Shown one piece after another: positions 1-9,042 of a DNA stretch of 64,000 bases. The notes under the pieces are model-generated. The model did no database searches. It had not been told where the DNA came from and saw nothing but the letters and a program-made list of their open reading frames with translations. Made by a program: the position numbers and the translations under genes. Each line of letters begins with the position of its first letter. Position 1 is the stretch's first letter. The stretch comes from Hydractinia symbiolongicarpus (Eukaryota > Cnidaria > Hydrozoa > Anthoathecata > Hydractiniidae), in assembly GCF_029227915.1 (NCBI RefSeq), contig NC_079880.1, forward strand, positions 32,295,501-32,359,500, given 5' to 3'.

Positions 1-82
1 CGATGGCGTAAGATAATACAACAATGTAACAACTGAAGTATGTTTTTAAAATCCAGATAATCCAACCGCGTCAAATCTGTCC

Positions 83-522
83 TCAAGAAACTGTTTTTTT
101 GTGTTTAAAACGTTTTAAGACCATTGATCTGCGCATACCACTCATTTCTCTGCATTCGTATTTAATGCGTGCGTATTTTTTGACGTGTGGACAGAGCTCT
201 GTATCAAAGTACAAAGATGAACCCACTAGTGAACATTCTTGATAACCTTGACACACTTCAGAGACTTTTCTGTATGCGTAATCATGATCAAACGGAGAAC
301 ACATTTCTTTGTCACTTTGCGATGACAAAGGATCGTCAACTTGGCAATCTATTTTATTATCACGTCCCCAGAACGCATCGCTCACCCGAATGCCTTCGTA
401 ATCGTTACATATGATGTTGATTGGTTCATCCTGACATGCTATTGCTGTATTATTCGATCCTTTTAGCCAATTGGAAAGTCTCCCTCTGTGAAACACATAA
501 GTTTGTGGGAAAATAACGAGCA
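83..522 (-). CDS. SUEL/rhamnose-binding lectin domain, terminal exon
   Basis: The exon encodes about 145 residues ending at a stop at 83-85. The middle part has the cysteine spacing of the galactose/rhamnose-binding lectin (SUEL) family: it begins near IACQDEPINIIC, then MCSPFD, VCQGYQECSL, a C before HVKKYARIKYEC. This domain is found in egg lectins, latrophilins and EVA-1-like proteins. A basic tail (RRSMVLKRFKHKK) follows the domain. No in-frame ATG precedes it; the likely acceptor is the AG just right of 522 (phase 1), with a second possible AG near 489. Upstream exons are not identified, so signal peptide and partner domains are unknown. It is probably a separate lectin gene, although its phase would also fit the EGF exons farther right. 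Confident in the domain, unsure of the gene limits. Confidence 0.7.
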
Positions 523-725
523 CTGTGAAGAACGTCTATAGATAAAAGTAAATAAATAAATACTTATAATACAGTAAGATACAGCGAAAAACAAGAAACA
601 ATTATACGTGAAGTGTTTAGTACATGCATGGTACATGTTAGCAGGAATCACAGATCACTTAGAATCAAAGGAGTCAGGAGTTTGTTAGTAGATTCTTAAG
701 AAGGTTCTAATTCTAGTGACGAAAT

Positions 726-1184
726 TCAAGTGTTTACAAGCAATCCGTCTATAAGCAATAAACATTTAAAAAATTTGTTTAAATATCTTTTCAATGAAAA
801 GTTTTTGTGGCAGGTATTTGATAATGCTGTATTTCTCTCCATAACTGCTTGATATCTCAAATTGTTGAGCCTCCTCTGTTCTTGTAAAAATTTCAATACC
901 AAAATACTTAGTAGTTGTAACAACGTTGAAGAACTCACGAGAACTGCATTCAAGGCTGAAAAAAGCGCAAGCTGTCTCTTGTTGGAAGCCATGTTTAAAA
1001 TGAATCTGTGGGATGAAAGTTCATAATTCAGCATGTATTTGAGAATGGTTTTCATTTCATGCCGGCATGAAATGAAACTCATTTCATGCCGGCAGGAACG
1101 CTCTGTGTGAACCAAAAAATTTTCATGCCGGCATGAAATTTCATGCCGGCATGAGTTTCATGTCGGGTACGTGTAAACAGCCCC
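726..1184 (-). mobile_element. PIF/Harbinger-like transposon end with N-terminal ORF fragment
   Basis: On the minus strand the sequence starts GGGGCTGTTTACACG at 1184, the kind of terminus seen in PIF/Harbinger elements, next to TAATAA that could supply a 3-bp TAA target duplication. Between 1058 and 1160 the word CATGCCGGCATGAAA is repeated several times in both orientations, as subterminal transposase sites often are. A minus ORF follows, with a likely ATG near 991 (MASNKRQLALFSALNAV) and a short basic stretch, and it stops at 726. No DDE catalytic core is present, so this is a truncated end. Element class is inferred from terminus style. Confidence 0.5.
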
Positions 1185-1685
1185 TAATAAGGCAGAGATT
1201 AAAACGTTTTCCCTCATTAAACATGTTTTGAAAACGTAGCACGCAATTTTAGTACGCAGTCATGCTATAAACTATGCTAATTTCTCATTTATGAAACCTG
1301 TGTAATAATCTCAAAATTCTCAAAAACTTGAAATAAACAGATTTAAAAGTATTGTATTGTATTGTATTTACAACGGCATACAAAAATTACTTACAGCAAT
1401 ACAGTCCGCAAACATTATCAGTGAAAGACGGTCTCAGTTATTTTAGCCTCATGTTGCCCATGCGCTTGGCGTGTTTTTAAACTCGTGTTCTGTATGATGC
1501 ATTCTTAACGCTTGAATTCACAAAAGTATTTTTGCAACTCAAAAACTGTTTTGAATGTGATAATAAAGATTTAAACTAAATTTTTTGTGAGAAAAATTTG
1601 ACACAAAGAGCAACCCAAATCTTTATTAGGTCCCAATTAAGCAAGAAAAGTCAATTCAATAAATGTACGGTGGAGTCAGTTTCAG

Positions 1686-1738
1686 TAACACGACGTCTGT
1701 TTTTGCAGACAGACAGAATACAGCTAGTATTAATATAG
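1686..1738. repeat. Fragment of the TAGCCGT family repeat
   Basis: A short piece with the words ACACGACGTCTG, CAGACAGACAGAATACAGCTA and TATTAATA matches the 3' half of the units found complete at 22372-22614 and 41164-41587. The hairpin half is missing here. Confidence 0.45.
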
Positions 1739-2034
1739 GGAGGTGTGTGAAGAATCTTAGGTTAGGTCGCATTAGGTTTGAATAAATCTTAGATAAAATC
1801 GCGCAGACGTGGTGAGTGTTTTTTTTTACCTCAATTCCATGATTGATATTTCTTAGGGGCCGGTTACGCGTACCCGATGTTTAAACCATAGTCATAAGAA
1901 AGAGAGATAGTCTGGGCATTGCAGCAAGTACGCTTCGCTCCCCGTATCGAGGTTGTGTTCCAGAATTTCCTCATACCCAGTCTATTTTAGCGTGTACGAA
2001 ATAAAACTTTTTAGCGGCAAAATTCAACATTCGT

Positions 2035-2660
2035 TTGTTGACATTACGTCTTTTAGAAATGCGGAAGATGTCTAAAAGACGTCTTTTAGAGCTCTTTGTG
2101 CCGGCTGGGTCATTACTGTGCTATACTTTAAACGTTGAGATTGAATGCAATGTTGTTCTTGGGGCAAATTGTTCTATATATGGCTGCTCGAGTTCCAGAC
2201 GTAAAAATTGTACGATATTTGGATTACCCAAAGGAAATGACATATATAGATTCTCTTGGAGGGAAAAACGTGTAGCTGTTATCACAAGCAAAAGATGCAG
2301 TGGTGGACAATCTTTTAAAGACACAAATTGAAAATTGCACCCTTAAATTTGTGAAAAACATTTTTCTGAGCAACAAATTGTTCAAAGTAAATTAAACTTA
2401 CTAGGAACCAATTCTAGATGACTTCTTTTGCTATAGATGAAAAGAGGAAAAGAATGGTACCTGGTTCGATACCACACCTCAATTTACCACAAACAACTTT
2501 GCCTGCAACCAGGTAAAACATAGTTATAATGTACATATATCACACTAATCTTTCAATTTAAATATTGTATATATTCCCCTTCCCTTTCAGTACACTCAAA
2601 AACCAAGACCTGCTGCAAACATTGCTGCCAAAAAAAGTGTTGCAAATCATATTTCAACAG
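2035..2660 (+). pseudogene. THAP-domain protein fragment, frameshifted
   Basis: The ORF contains NCSIYGCSSSRRKNCTIFGL followed by PKGND and WREKRVAVITSKR, the front half of a THAP-type zinc finger (C-x4-C, then a conserved Trp). After TSKR the related reading continues in another frame (QIENCTLKFVKNIF), where the Cys and His that should complete the C2CH site are replaced. Farther on RKRMVPGSIPHLNLP resembles the segment after the THAP domain in many invertebrate genes and transposases. A GT donor near 2513 and an AG acceptor near 2590 suggest an old intron. Lost ligands plus the frameshift make this a pseudogene, possibly from a P-like or Kolobok-like element. Confidence 0.6.
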
Positions 2661-2950
2661 CAAAACCAACATCACATGATTTTTTTCGTTAAAGCGAACT
2701 TTTCATAAATTGGTTTAAATCTGATAAATTCACGATTTTTTAGTATTGCTTAGTTTAATAATTATAAAGAGTTACATAAACAGTTACATAAAGAATCAAA
2801 GTCTATGAAAGAAATTTTCAATGGTTGTTTGTTGCTTTTTCGATTCTTGACATTTATCGCATACTAGATTGAACTGCTCCAGATGCCTTCTCATATTGAA
2901 TGCTACCTCTTCCTCCTCAAAAAGACTGCATTCCTGAAGTAATTCCATAG

Positions 2951-4905
2951 CTACGTATATTTCAGATCATCGTTAGTATCGTTAGTATCGTCATCTACGT
3001 TTGGGGTTTCCCTGTACTGACCTAAAATTTCTATGTCGTCAATCAGTACAGACTCTGGTACAACTAGATTTTCATCGGTGTCAGTATAATGTTCGGCAGT
3101 TGCTTCATCAGGAACCAATGATTGGTCAAGTAATCGCAGCTCATTCAAATCGGATTGGAGTGATTTAAACGGATCATCTATTTCTTCTATTGCATCTGCT
3201 TAGGCATACTTGGAAATTCCACCACGTTTAAAACAATTTTGGACTGTATCCTTGGTAACTCGGTTCCATGCTTGCATCTAAAATGCTTATCTTTGGTAAT
3301 TCTTGACCACTTTCAATGCGATTGATGTATAACTTAATAACAGCGCACCTATATTTCGCCTTTAACGATCTAATCACTCCCTGGTCCATTGGCTGTAATT
3401 TAGAGGTTGTATTAGGAGGAAGGAAATCAACTCTAGTGCCTGGAGTCCCTCGACATGAGGGTGCGCAGGACAATTATCAACTATTATTGGAATTTTCCTT
3501 TCTTCTTCGATCATTTTTCTGTCCAGTTCTGTAAGCCAGCGTGTGAAAATATGACTATCCATCCAACTTTTTGCTTGATTAGTGTACTTACATGGCAATG
3601 ATTTGATGTGCTTAAAGCAACGAGGTTAGCACTTTTTCCGATAACAAACATGGGAAGTTTTCCTCCCAATGCATTCGAAGCAGCAAGACCAGTGAGTCGT
3701 ACTTTACTTGATTTTCCTACAAAATACAAAAATAGTTTACGTTAAAAGAAAACCCTCTAGTGCCTTTTTCTTGCCTAAAAGAATTGGAATTCAAACAGTA
3801 TTTCGGCAACACAGAATTTTATTTCAAAGCATAAATACGGTTTAAACTGACAAAGGAACACTGGCAATAGTTTCTTTAAAATGAATGAACAGAAAATAAT
3901 TTTAATTATTTGTGTGCAAAATGAGCTTCCAATAATAAAGTTGGAAGAATATAGACTGACCAGTCATATAAAGGGATATCACGAGTACAAAGGCATTTGG
4001 AAACCAGAGTTTGGTGATGTGCTCAAGACAAGAAGAGAACCAGAAAACAAATCCGATAAATTCGCGGTGGCAGTGATAAGAGAAAGACCTGGTAATTGGC
4101 CACTTAAAGAAGGGAAAGAGTGGAAAATTTGCAAAACTTTTTTCCTACTTCTGAAAGAATGAATGCAGTTCTTGTGAAGTTATTATCAAAGAAAAACCTA
4201 TCAATTTTGGAGATGGAGAAGGGATGCAAGTACCGTGCGAGTTAGTAATCACTGGCTATACAATGTGTTTAGATATTCTTAAAAAAGAAGTGTAGGAGAA
4301 AACACGAAATAAATCAATTCTTGCCTCCAGTACATATTTCTGCTTTAAACTCCATTGTCTTGGTTGGAAGTGGTTGATAAAAAAGCCTAAATTCGTCTGC
4401 GTTATAAATGTCTTTTGGATCGTATCTTGACAAGATTGTAGGCAAGTAAGTTTCCAACCATGAACTGGTCATCTCAGGTGTTACAGATTTTTCTTCTCCG
4501 GCAATAGCTTTGAAAGACACATTAAATCTTGTTTTCCATCTTTCAAACCATCCATTTGAAGCCTTAAATTCCTCAATTTGGAATTCCTTTGCATAGCCTA
4601 TTACTTTCTCCTTAACAACTGTCCCATTGACTGGTCAGTTGTTTGCTTGCATTTTTTTAAACCAAGTAAATAGTGCTTTCTCTAAATCATCATTCTTCCG
4701 GATTCTCATATTCTTCCTTTTCGAGCTAACTTCACCGGACTTGAAAGCATTTTTGATCTCATATTTTTTTAAGCCATGTCGATAGTGTATTTCTAGGAAC
4801 GTCATACTTTTCGGCAACTTTAGATGGCTTAATACCGGATTCAATTTCTTTGATAGCCTTATATTTTTTACCGAGGCTCACCCTCTTTCTGTTAGCAGCC
4901 GACAT
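2951..4905 (-). pseudogene. Tigger/pogo-family transposase, multiply broken
   Basis: The start at 4905 opens an N-terminal psq/CENP-B-type helix-turn-helix (KYKAIKEIESGIKPSKVAEK, then VPRNTLSTWLKK). A one-base slip in an A run near 4765 follows, then the second DNA-binding part (DDLEKALFTWFKKMQAN), the core start (YNADEFRLFYQPLP, where the usual first catalytic Asp sits in NADE), and LTGLAASNALGGKLPMFVIG, IPIIVDNCPAH (second Asp), and FLPPNTTSKLQPMDQGVIRS (third Asp). An acidic tail ends at 2951. At least four frame breaks and the insertion at 3725-4313 inactivate it. The family is the DDE_1 superfamily of Tigger/jerky/CENP-B. Confidence 0.75.
3725..4313 (+). pseudogene. Inserted segment with HIRAN-like domain fragment
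   Basis: This block separates two parts of the Tigger transposase that would otherwise be adjacent (ICTGGKN to the right, KSSKVRLTGLAA to the left). On the opposite strand, from 3881, it encodes TSHIKGYHEYKGIWKPEFGD then REPENKSDKFAVAVI, the pattern of HIRAN-like domains common in cnidarian gene families. After a stop at 4162 related sequence continues in another frame (GDGEGMQVPCELVITGYTM). No clear target duplication is visible. An AG at its left edge (minus strand TTTTGTAG) means a splice-like boundary cannot be excluded. Likely a captured fragment carried by a second insertion. Confidence 0.5.
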
Positions 4906-5022
4906 TTTTTAAACAAAAAATATGTAAACAAACAATTGAATAAAATTCAAAGATTGAATTTCGAATGCCGCTGATTCGATTTTGGTGACTCGAAGCATTC
5001 AGATTCTAAAATGTGGTACTAT

Positions 5023-5759
5023 GGGCCGTGCAAATCTAGTCAACTTTTTGAGCAACATTACCTGTCAACATTTGTTGATGAACATGATGACTCGATTTGC
5101 TATGGGTATCAACATCTAAAAATGTTGATCAACATTTATTAACTTTTTTATAAATGTTGATCAACATTGTTGACGAGTTTTGTATGTTGCTACGATATGC
5201 TATAGCCATTAACAACTCTGGCAACATTTTTCAGTATTTTCAAATCATTTAAATTGCAAATTCGAATGTTCTAGCACGCATTTGAATGTTTTTGTTCGAG
5301 TGTATAGACGACTTGCATGAAAGTAAAATCAAAGCATAGAGATATATCCATTTTAAAAATGGCGGAAGTCACTGTTTCAGCTAATCCTGCCATTGCTGGT
5401 AAACAAAAATTTAAATGGAACGATGAATTAGTGGAGAAGCTGATTGACCTATACGAAGAAAAACACTGTCTCTGGGACATTTCAGATCGAAGCTACTCAA
5501 AAACAGATGTCAAGGAAAAGGTTCTCTCTAAAATAAAAGAAGAGATGGGCATCTATCACCCAACACCAGCAATAAACATGCTGAAGCTTTCCTCTCCGCC
5601 ATTTTTTTAAAAAGGACAATAAATGGCCACGCTTCAGTAGAATGTAGTTGCTCACAATGTTGACGAGAATGTTGACAAGGGTATAGCAAATCTTATCAAC
5701 ATGTTGCTCAAAATGTTGACCAAAATGTTGACCAGAATGTTGATCGATTTGCCCCGGGC
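5023..5759. mobile_element. Non-autonomous TIR element built of GTTGA repeats, carrying a MADF exon
   Basis: The ends are imperfect inverted repeats: GGGCCGTGCAAATCTAGTCA on the left and, reversed, GCCCGGGGCAAATCGATCAA on the right. Both arms hold many copies of AATGTTGA/TCAACATT (about a dozen in total), so each arm can fold on the other. The centre holds a plus-strand ORF with a MADF domain. It lies in the leader of the Tigger element. MADF/Myb-like genes accompany the transposase in PIF/Harbinger elements, so a Harbinger-derived non-autonomous element is the likeliest class; no 3-bp duplication is clear. Confidence 0.6.
5359..5610 (+). CDS. MADF-domain protein fragment
   Basis: From the ATG at 5359 (another lies at 5317) the ORF reads MAEVTVSANPAIAG, then KFKWNDELVEKLIDLYEEKH, CLWDISDRSYSKTDVKE and VLSKIKEEMG. 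This is the start of a MADF domain: the aromatic-x-x-E-L-I-x-L-Y-x-x-x-x-x-LW pattern and the helix ending in a K-rich stretch. MADF domains bind DNA and help transposases or act as transcription factors. The domain is cut before its last helix (W-x-x-L-R), and the ORF stops at 5610, so it is a partial copy or first exon. It is enclosed by the inverted repeats of the element at 5023-5759. Confidence 0.55.
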   Translation: MAEVTVSANPAIAGKQKFKWNDELVEKLIDLYEEKHCLWDISDRSYSKTDVKEKVLSKIKEEMGIYHPTPAINMLKLSSPPFF

Positions 5760-5960
5760 TTATTCGCTATTTCGAGGGTAAATCAGGCGTTGTGTTAAGA
5801 TATTTTTGTTCGATATAATGAGGAATTCGTTAAAAGCGAGTTCGTTAAATAGAGATATTTTATGAGAGCTTTGTTAGCGAAAATCAAGGGACCGAGACAT
5901 TTTGTTCGATATAATGAGGAATTCGCTGAAAACATGCTCCCTAAAACCAGGGTCAACTGC

Positions 5961-6996
5961 ACACCTATGTAAATTCATTTTTATACTTATACAAATACTT
6001 CAAACAACACACCTGTTTTCTTTGGCTTTCTCAGTAGGTCGCTAGCTAGCCTTCTCTGAATAAATATTCAATCAGTTTTTTACTTCGCTTACTATACTTC
6101 GCTTCATCCCAAAGAGAACAAATGTATACAATTGTCTGATACATTTCCAATCAGTTCTCTTTGTGACGTTATATTATCGTACATTTTTCTTCTTCTTAAA
6201 AAATATTTCTGACAACAACAATAACTTTTTATACTCGACAACATCAGTTTTGTTTTTACATTTCAGATTCGAATTATTCATATTCGAAAGCGATAGTTTC
6301 TTTATAGAAGGAAGCAACCTCGATCCAAGAACACAAAGATGGAAAACATAAAAAAAGAGCTTTAAGCTAACTTTGTGATGAGTAAGCATTGACATGCCTT
6401 GTTTGTAATAACTTTTTGCAGAATTAATTTAAAAAAGAGACAACCTTCTTGGTCTCAGTTTTGACAAACAACTTGTTTCCGTGAAATACGGCGCGCACAT
6501 GGTAAACAAGGGGTAAAATTAAATTATTTTATCCATAACGACCCCGTAAGGGTTATAAAACAAACAACAAATAAACCCCGTGTGACATTTTTTTTAACTT
6601 GGTACACTTTAGCGTAACGCCACGCTTTGGGAACACATTGTATGAGCCATAAGAAAGTGACTCGTGATTTTAGCACCGTCACATAGTTACTCACACAAGC
6701 GTATTATAATATAGGATAAATTGAATTGGTTTCACAATAATGTTGATAATATTATCTAGCTGTCTTGCTGACATTATTCCTCTAAACAGGACACAAAATA
6801 CATGGGGTACACAAGCCCTTCTTTTTGCAATGAAAGCAAAAGTTAAATCAGAAAAATTGACAATTTCTTATATTCCATTATAATTATGAAAAACTAAATA
6901 TCTGATATATATACAATAAAAAAATATTTTATGTAACATAACTTATTTGTAATATATTATTTCACTGAAATTTTCCCACCAAATTTCACGTCGTTT
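5961..6996. other. Region without recognisable genes
   Basis: AT-rich sequence with many short homopolymers. The ORFs on both strands near 6170-6390 are complementary shadows of an A/T-rich stretch with no domain resemblance. I see nothing that supports a gene. Confidence 0.5.
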
Positions 6997-7408
6997 TACC
7001 TTCCGCAAAAAACAAGTTTACCTCGTATAAAGTGTAATAAGAAAGTTGTCTAGGATTTTTTTTTTTTTTTAAAGAAACTTTATTGAGTTTTATGATGTAG
7101 GTCTTTAAAGTTTTGCTAATTATGCAAAATTATTACATCATGAACTACCGCCAAACATGTAATTGCTGTTACCGAGCATAACTGTGGTAAAAAAATTAAA
7201 GTTTATGTAAGATGTTCAAAACACCAAACTGAATGACCAAAAAGCAAATACAACACCTCACTCAGAGCTAGTTCATGACGTTATGCATAATTAGTGGCAC
7301 TACTAGGTTAAGAATTGTAAGAACTAACACAAATGTATAAAAATATACAAATACCTAGACAGCTTTTCAAGCTCTTTTATATAAAATTAATTTTTTTCGC
7401 GGAAGGTA
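6997..7408. mobile_element. MITE with TACCTTCCGC inverted termini
   Basis: TACCTTCCGCAAAAAAC at the left is matched by the reverse of GCGGAAGGTA with a preceding T run at the right, giving a 412-bp element starting and ending in TA, as Tc1/mariner-type MITEs do. The interior (GCTAATTATGCAAAATTATT at 7114) is related to sequence at 34336, which lacks the termini. Confidence 0.5.
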
Positions 7409-7674
7409 AGCTTTAAGTAACAAAAATCAACAAATGGATTTTTGAAAGGGCTTTTATTTTAGAGAAAGTTTACTTGTATTATATGAAATGGTTTAGTCAA
7501 CAAAATTGCGACACGACTGGTTGATTAAACTTATCCAAACAAATTGTTTTTTCGTATATTTGTTTATTGTGGGATACGAAAAGCGTTTAATTTAGCATGT
7601 CTTTTGTTCTCTATTGTTGTATAATACCGCATCAAATACTTTCTCCTGAAAGCATCTGTTGGAACAGAATATAC
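7409..7674. other. Spacer between two MITEs
   Basis: A/T-rich sequence; nothing recognised. Confidence 0.4.
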
Positions 7675-7822
7675 AGTAGAATCTGTCTAACGCGGAAACC
7701 TCTATATCACAAACACAAACGCTTAAGACGGATTAATTAGTTTTTAGAAAAATCTCTAAAAAACGGAAATCTGTATATACATTCTTTCTTCAATGGTGTT
7801 CATTTTAGACAGATTCTATTAT
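7675..7822. mobile_element. Short pogo/mariner-like MITE
   Basis: The left end AGTAGAATCTGTCTAA and the right end TTAGACAGATTCTATT are near-perfect inverted repeats about 148 bp apart, flanked by TA. The interior has two AAAACGGAAATCTG/ACGGATT-like words and no ORF. Confidence 0.6.
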
Positions 7823-8041
7823 CAAATAATATGAAAGTCTCATGAATTAAATTGATCTAAAACTCATCAATCAGTATTTTTTTTAGGAGGGTGCACTTTT
7901 TTCTCAAGCAGTCATGTGTTACTTTCATAAGCAGTATACCAGCGTTTTAAGCAGATTTCCTTTATTGTTGGTGTTTACATGTTCTCGACACGATCAGATC
8001 TGTATCACTTTTTTTACATTTTCAACCGATTATGTCAGGTA

Positions 8042-9042
8042 TTATGGTGAAAATATTTCTGACCTTTTACGCCTCACACCGCAGCATGCGAGTGGACAAT
8101 CTGCAGAACATCTAGCAAAGCATATTGGCTTGCATTTACCGGTGTAATGTCTCGGTCTGGTAAGTTTTGGTTTTACTGACCTCGCAAATGGTGACGCTGA
8201 ACCTCCTTTGGCATATTGGGAGACAGGTAAGGGTACGGGTAATACCTGGGGTGAACTGCGGACCGGTAGCACTGCCTGTGTATTGTGAATGGATGTCACA
8301 TCTGAAACAGCTCCTCTTGGTTGATAGTTAGCATTTTGCATATACATACTATCAGTTGGACCGAATGATCTCAGCGTGGGTGAATGAGGTTCGTTAAAGG
8401 ACTGTTCAGGAGTTGCTGAAATTGGAGGAGAGGGTGGTGGTGGTGAAGGTGGTTGTGAAGGTGGTGGTGAAGGTGGTGGTGGTGGTGGTGGTGGTGGTGG
8501 TGGTGGTGGTGGTGGTGGTGGTGGTGGTGGTTGTGGTGGTGGTGGTGGTGGTGGTGATTTTGAAGAAGACTCCGAAGATTCCATTGATGATTCTGAAATG
8601 CTATCTTTGGTGCAACACATCTCGGGACAAAACGACAAACAGTCAGAAGCACATATGGGTGGACACATGTCCTGGATAGAAAGAACAGGAGCTGCCTTTG
8701 CAGAAGGATGGGTTTTACTCTTTTTACAACAGGACAAAGGGCAAGGTGGTGTGCATGATGAATAACAGGAAGGATTACATGATGTCGAGTAGGTTGGGTA
8801 TGATGGCGGTGGCGGTGGTGATGGAATTGGAGGAGGAGGAGGAGGAGGAGGAGGAGGAAAAGGAGGAGCAGGTGGTGGTGGTGGAGGGGGAGAAGCCGGT
8901 GGGGCAGATTGTATAAACACAGGCGGTGCTCGAACTGTTGTGCAACATGAGACAGGACACGATTCATCACAATGTGTGGCACATGCAGACGGACAATCCG
9001 AAGTATCATAGTTCACTGGCACTGGAACCACTGGTTTGTTTC
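8042..9042 (-). CDS. Terminal exon: four minicollagen-type CRDs in polyproline
   Basis: The exon encodes 332 residues and a stop. Four cysteine-rich domains have the exact spacing C-x3-C-x3-C-x3-C-x3-[56 protein letters not shown] and [18 protein letters not shown]. Proline runs separate the first three, a Ser/Glu-rich patch and a long proline run follow the third, and [10 protein letters not shown] ends the protein. There is no Gly-X-Y collagen helix, so it is not a minicollagen but a related polyproline/CRD protein. The in-frame stop near 9092-9094 has no ATG between it and the exon, so the T-rich stretch before CCTAG is a polypyrimidine tract and acceptor, not a signal peptide. Entry is phase 1, matching the EGF exons. 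Confidence 0.8.

Larger units (their letters stand above)
2951..5960 (-). mobile_element. Tigger/pogo-like DNA transposon with two nested insertions
   Basis: The right end near 5960 reads, on the minus strand, CAGTTGACCCTGGTTTTAGG, typical of Tigger termini, followed by the subterminal words GAATTCCTCATTATATCGAA found twice between 5810 and 5935. The transposase runs leftward from 4905. Two unrelated pieces interrupt the element: 5023-5759, in the leader, and about 3725-4313, in the transposase. I could not find the matching left terminus near 2.7-2.95 kb, so the left limit is the end of the recognisable coding region. The element is decayed and cannot encode an intact protein. Confidence 0.65.

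Noticed and set aside
726-1115. Upstream exon of the SUEL lectin gene
   Set aside because: It has subterminal repeats and a Harbinger-like terminus next to it, and no donor that joins in phase to 522; better read as a transposon fragment.
6163-6395. Paired ORFs on both strands
   Set aside because: Complementary A/T-rich shadows with no domain.
8413-8679. Poly-Val and poly-His ORFs opposite or beside the CRD exon
   Set aside because: Shadows of the GGT/ACC run that encodes proline in the real frame.
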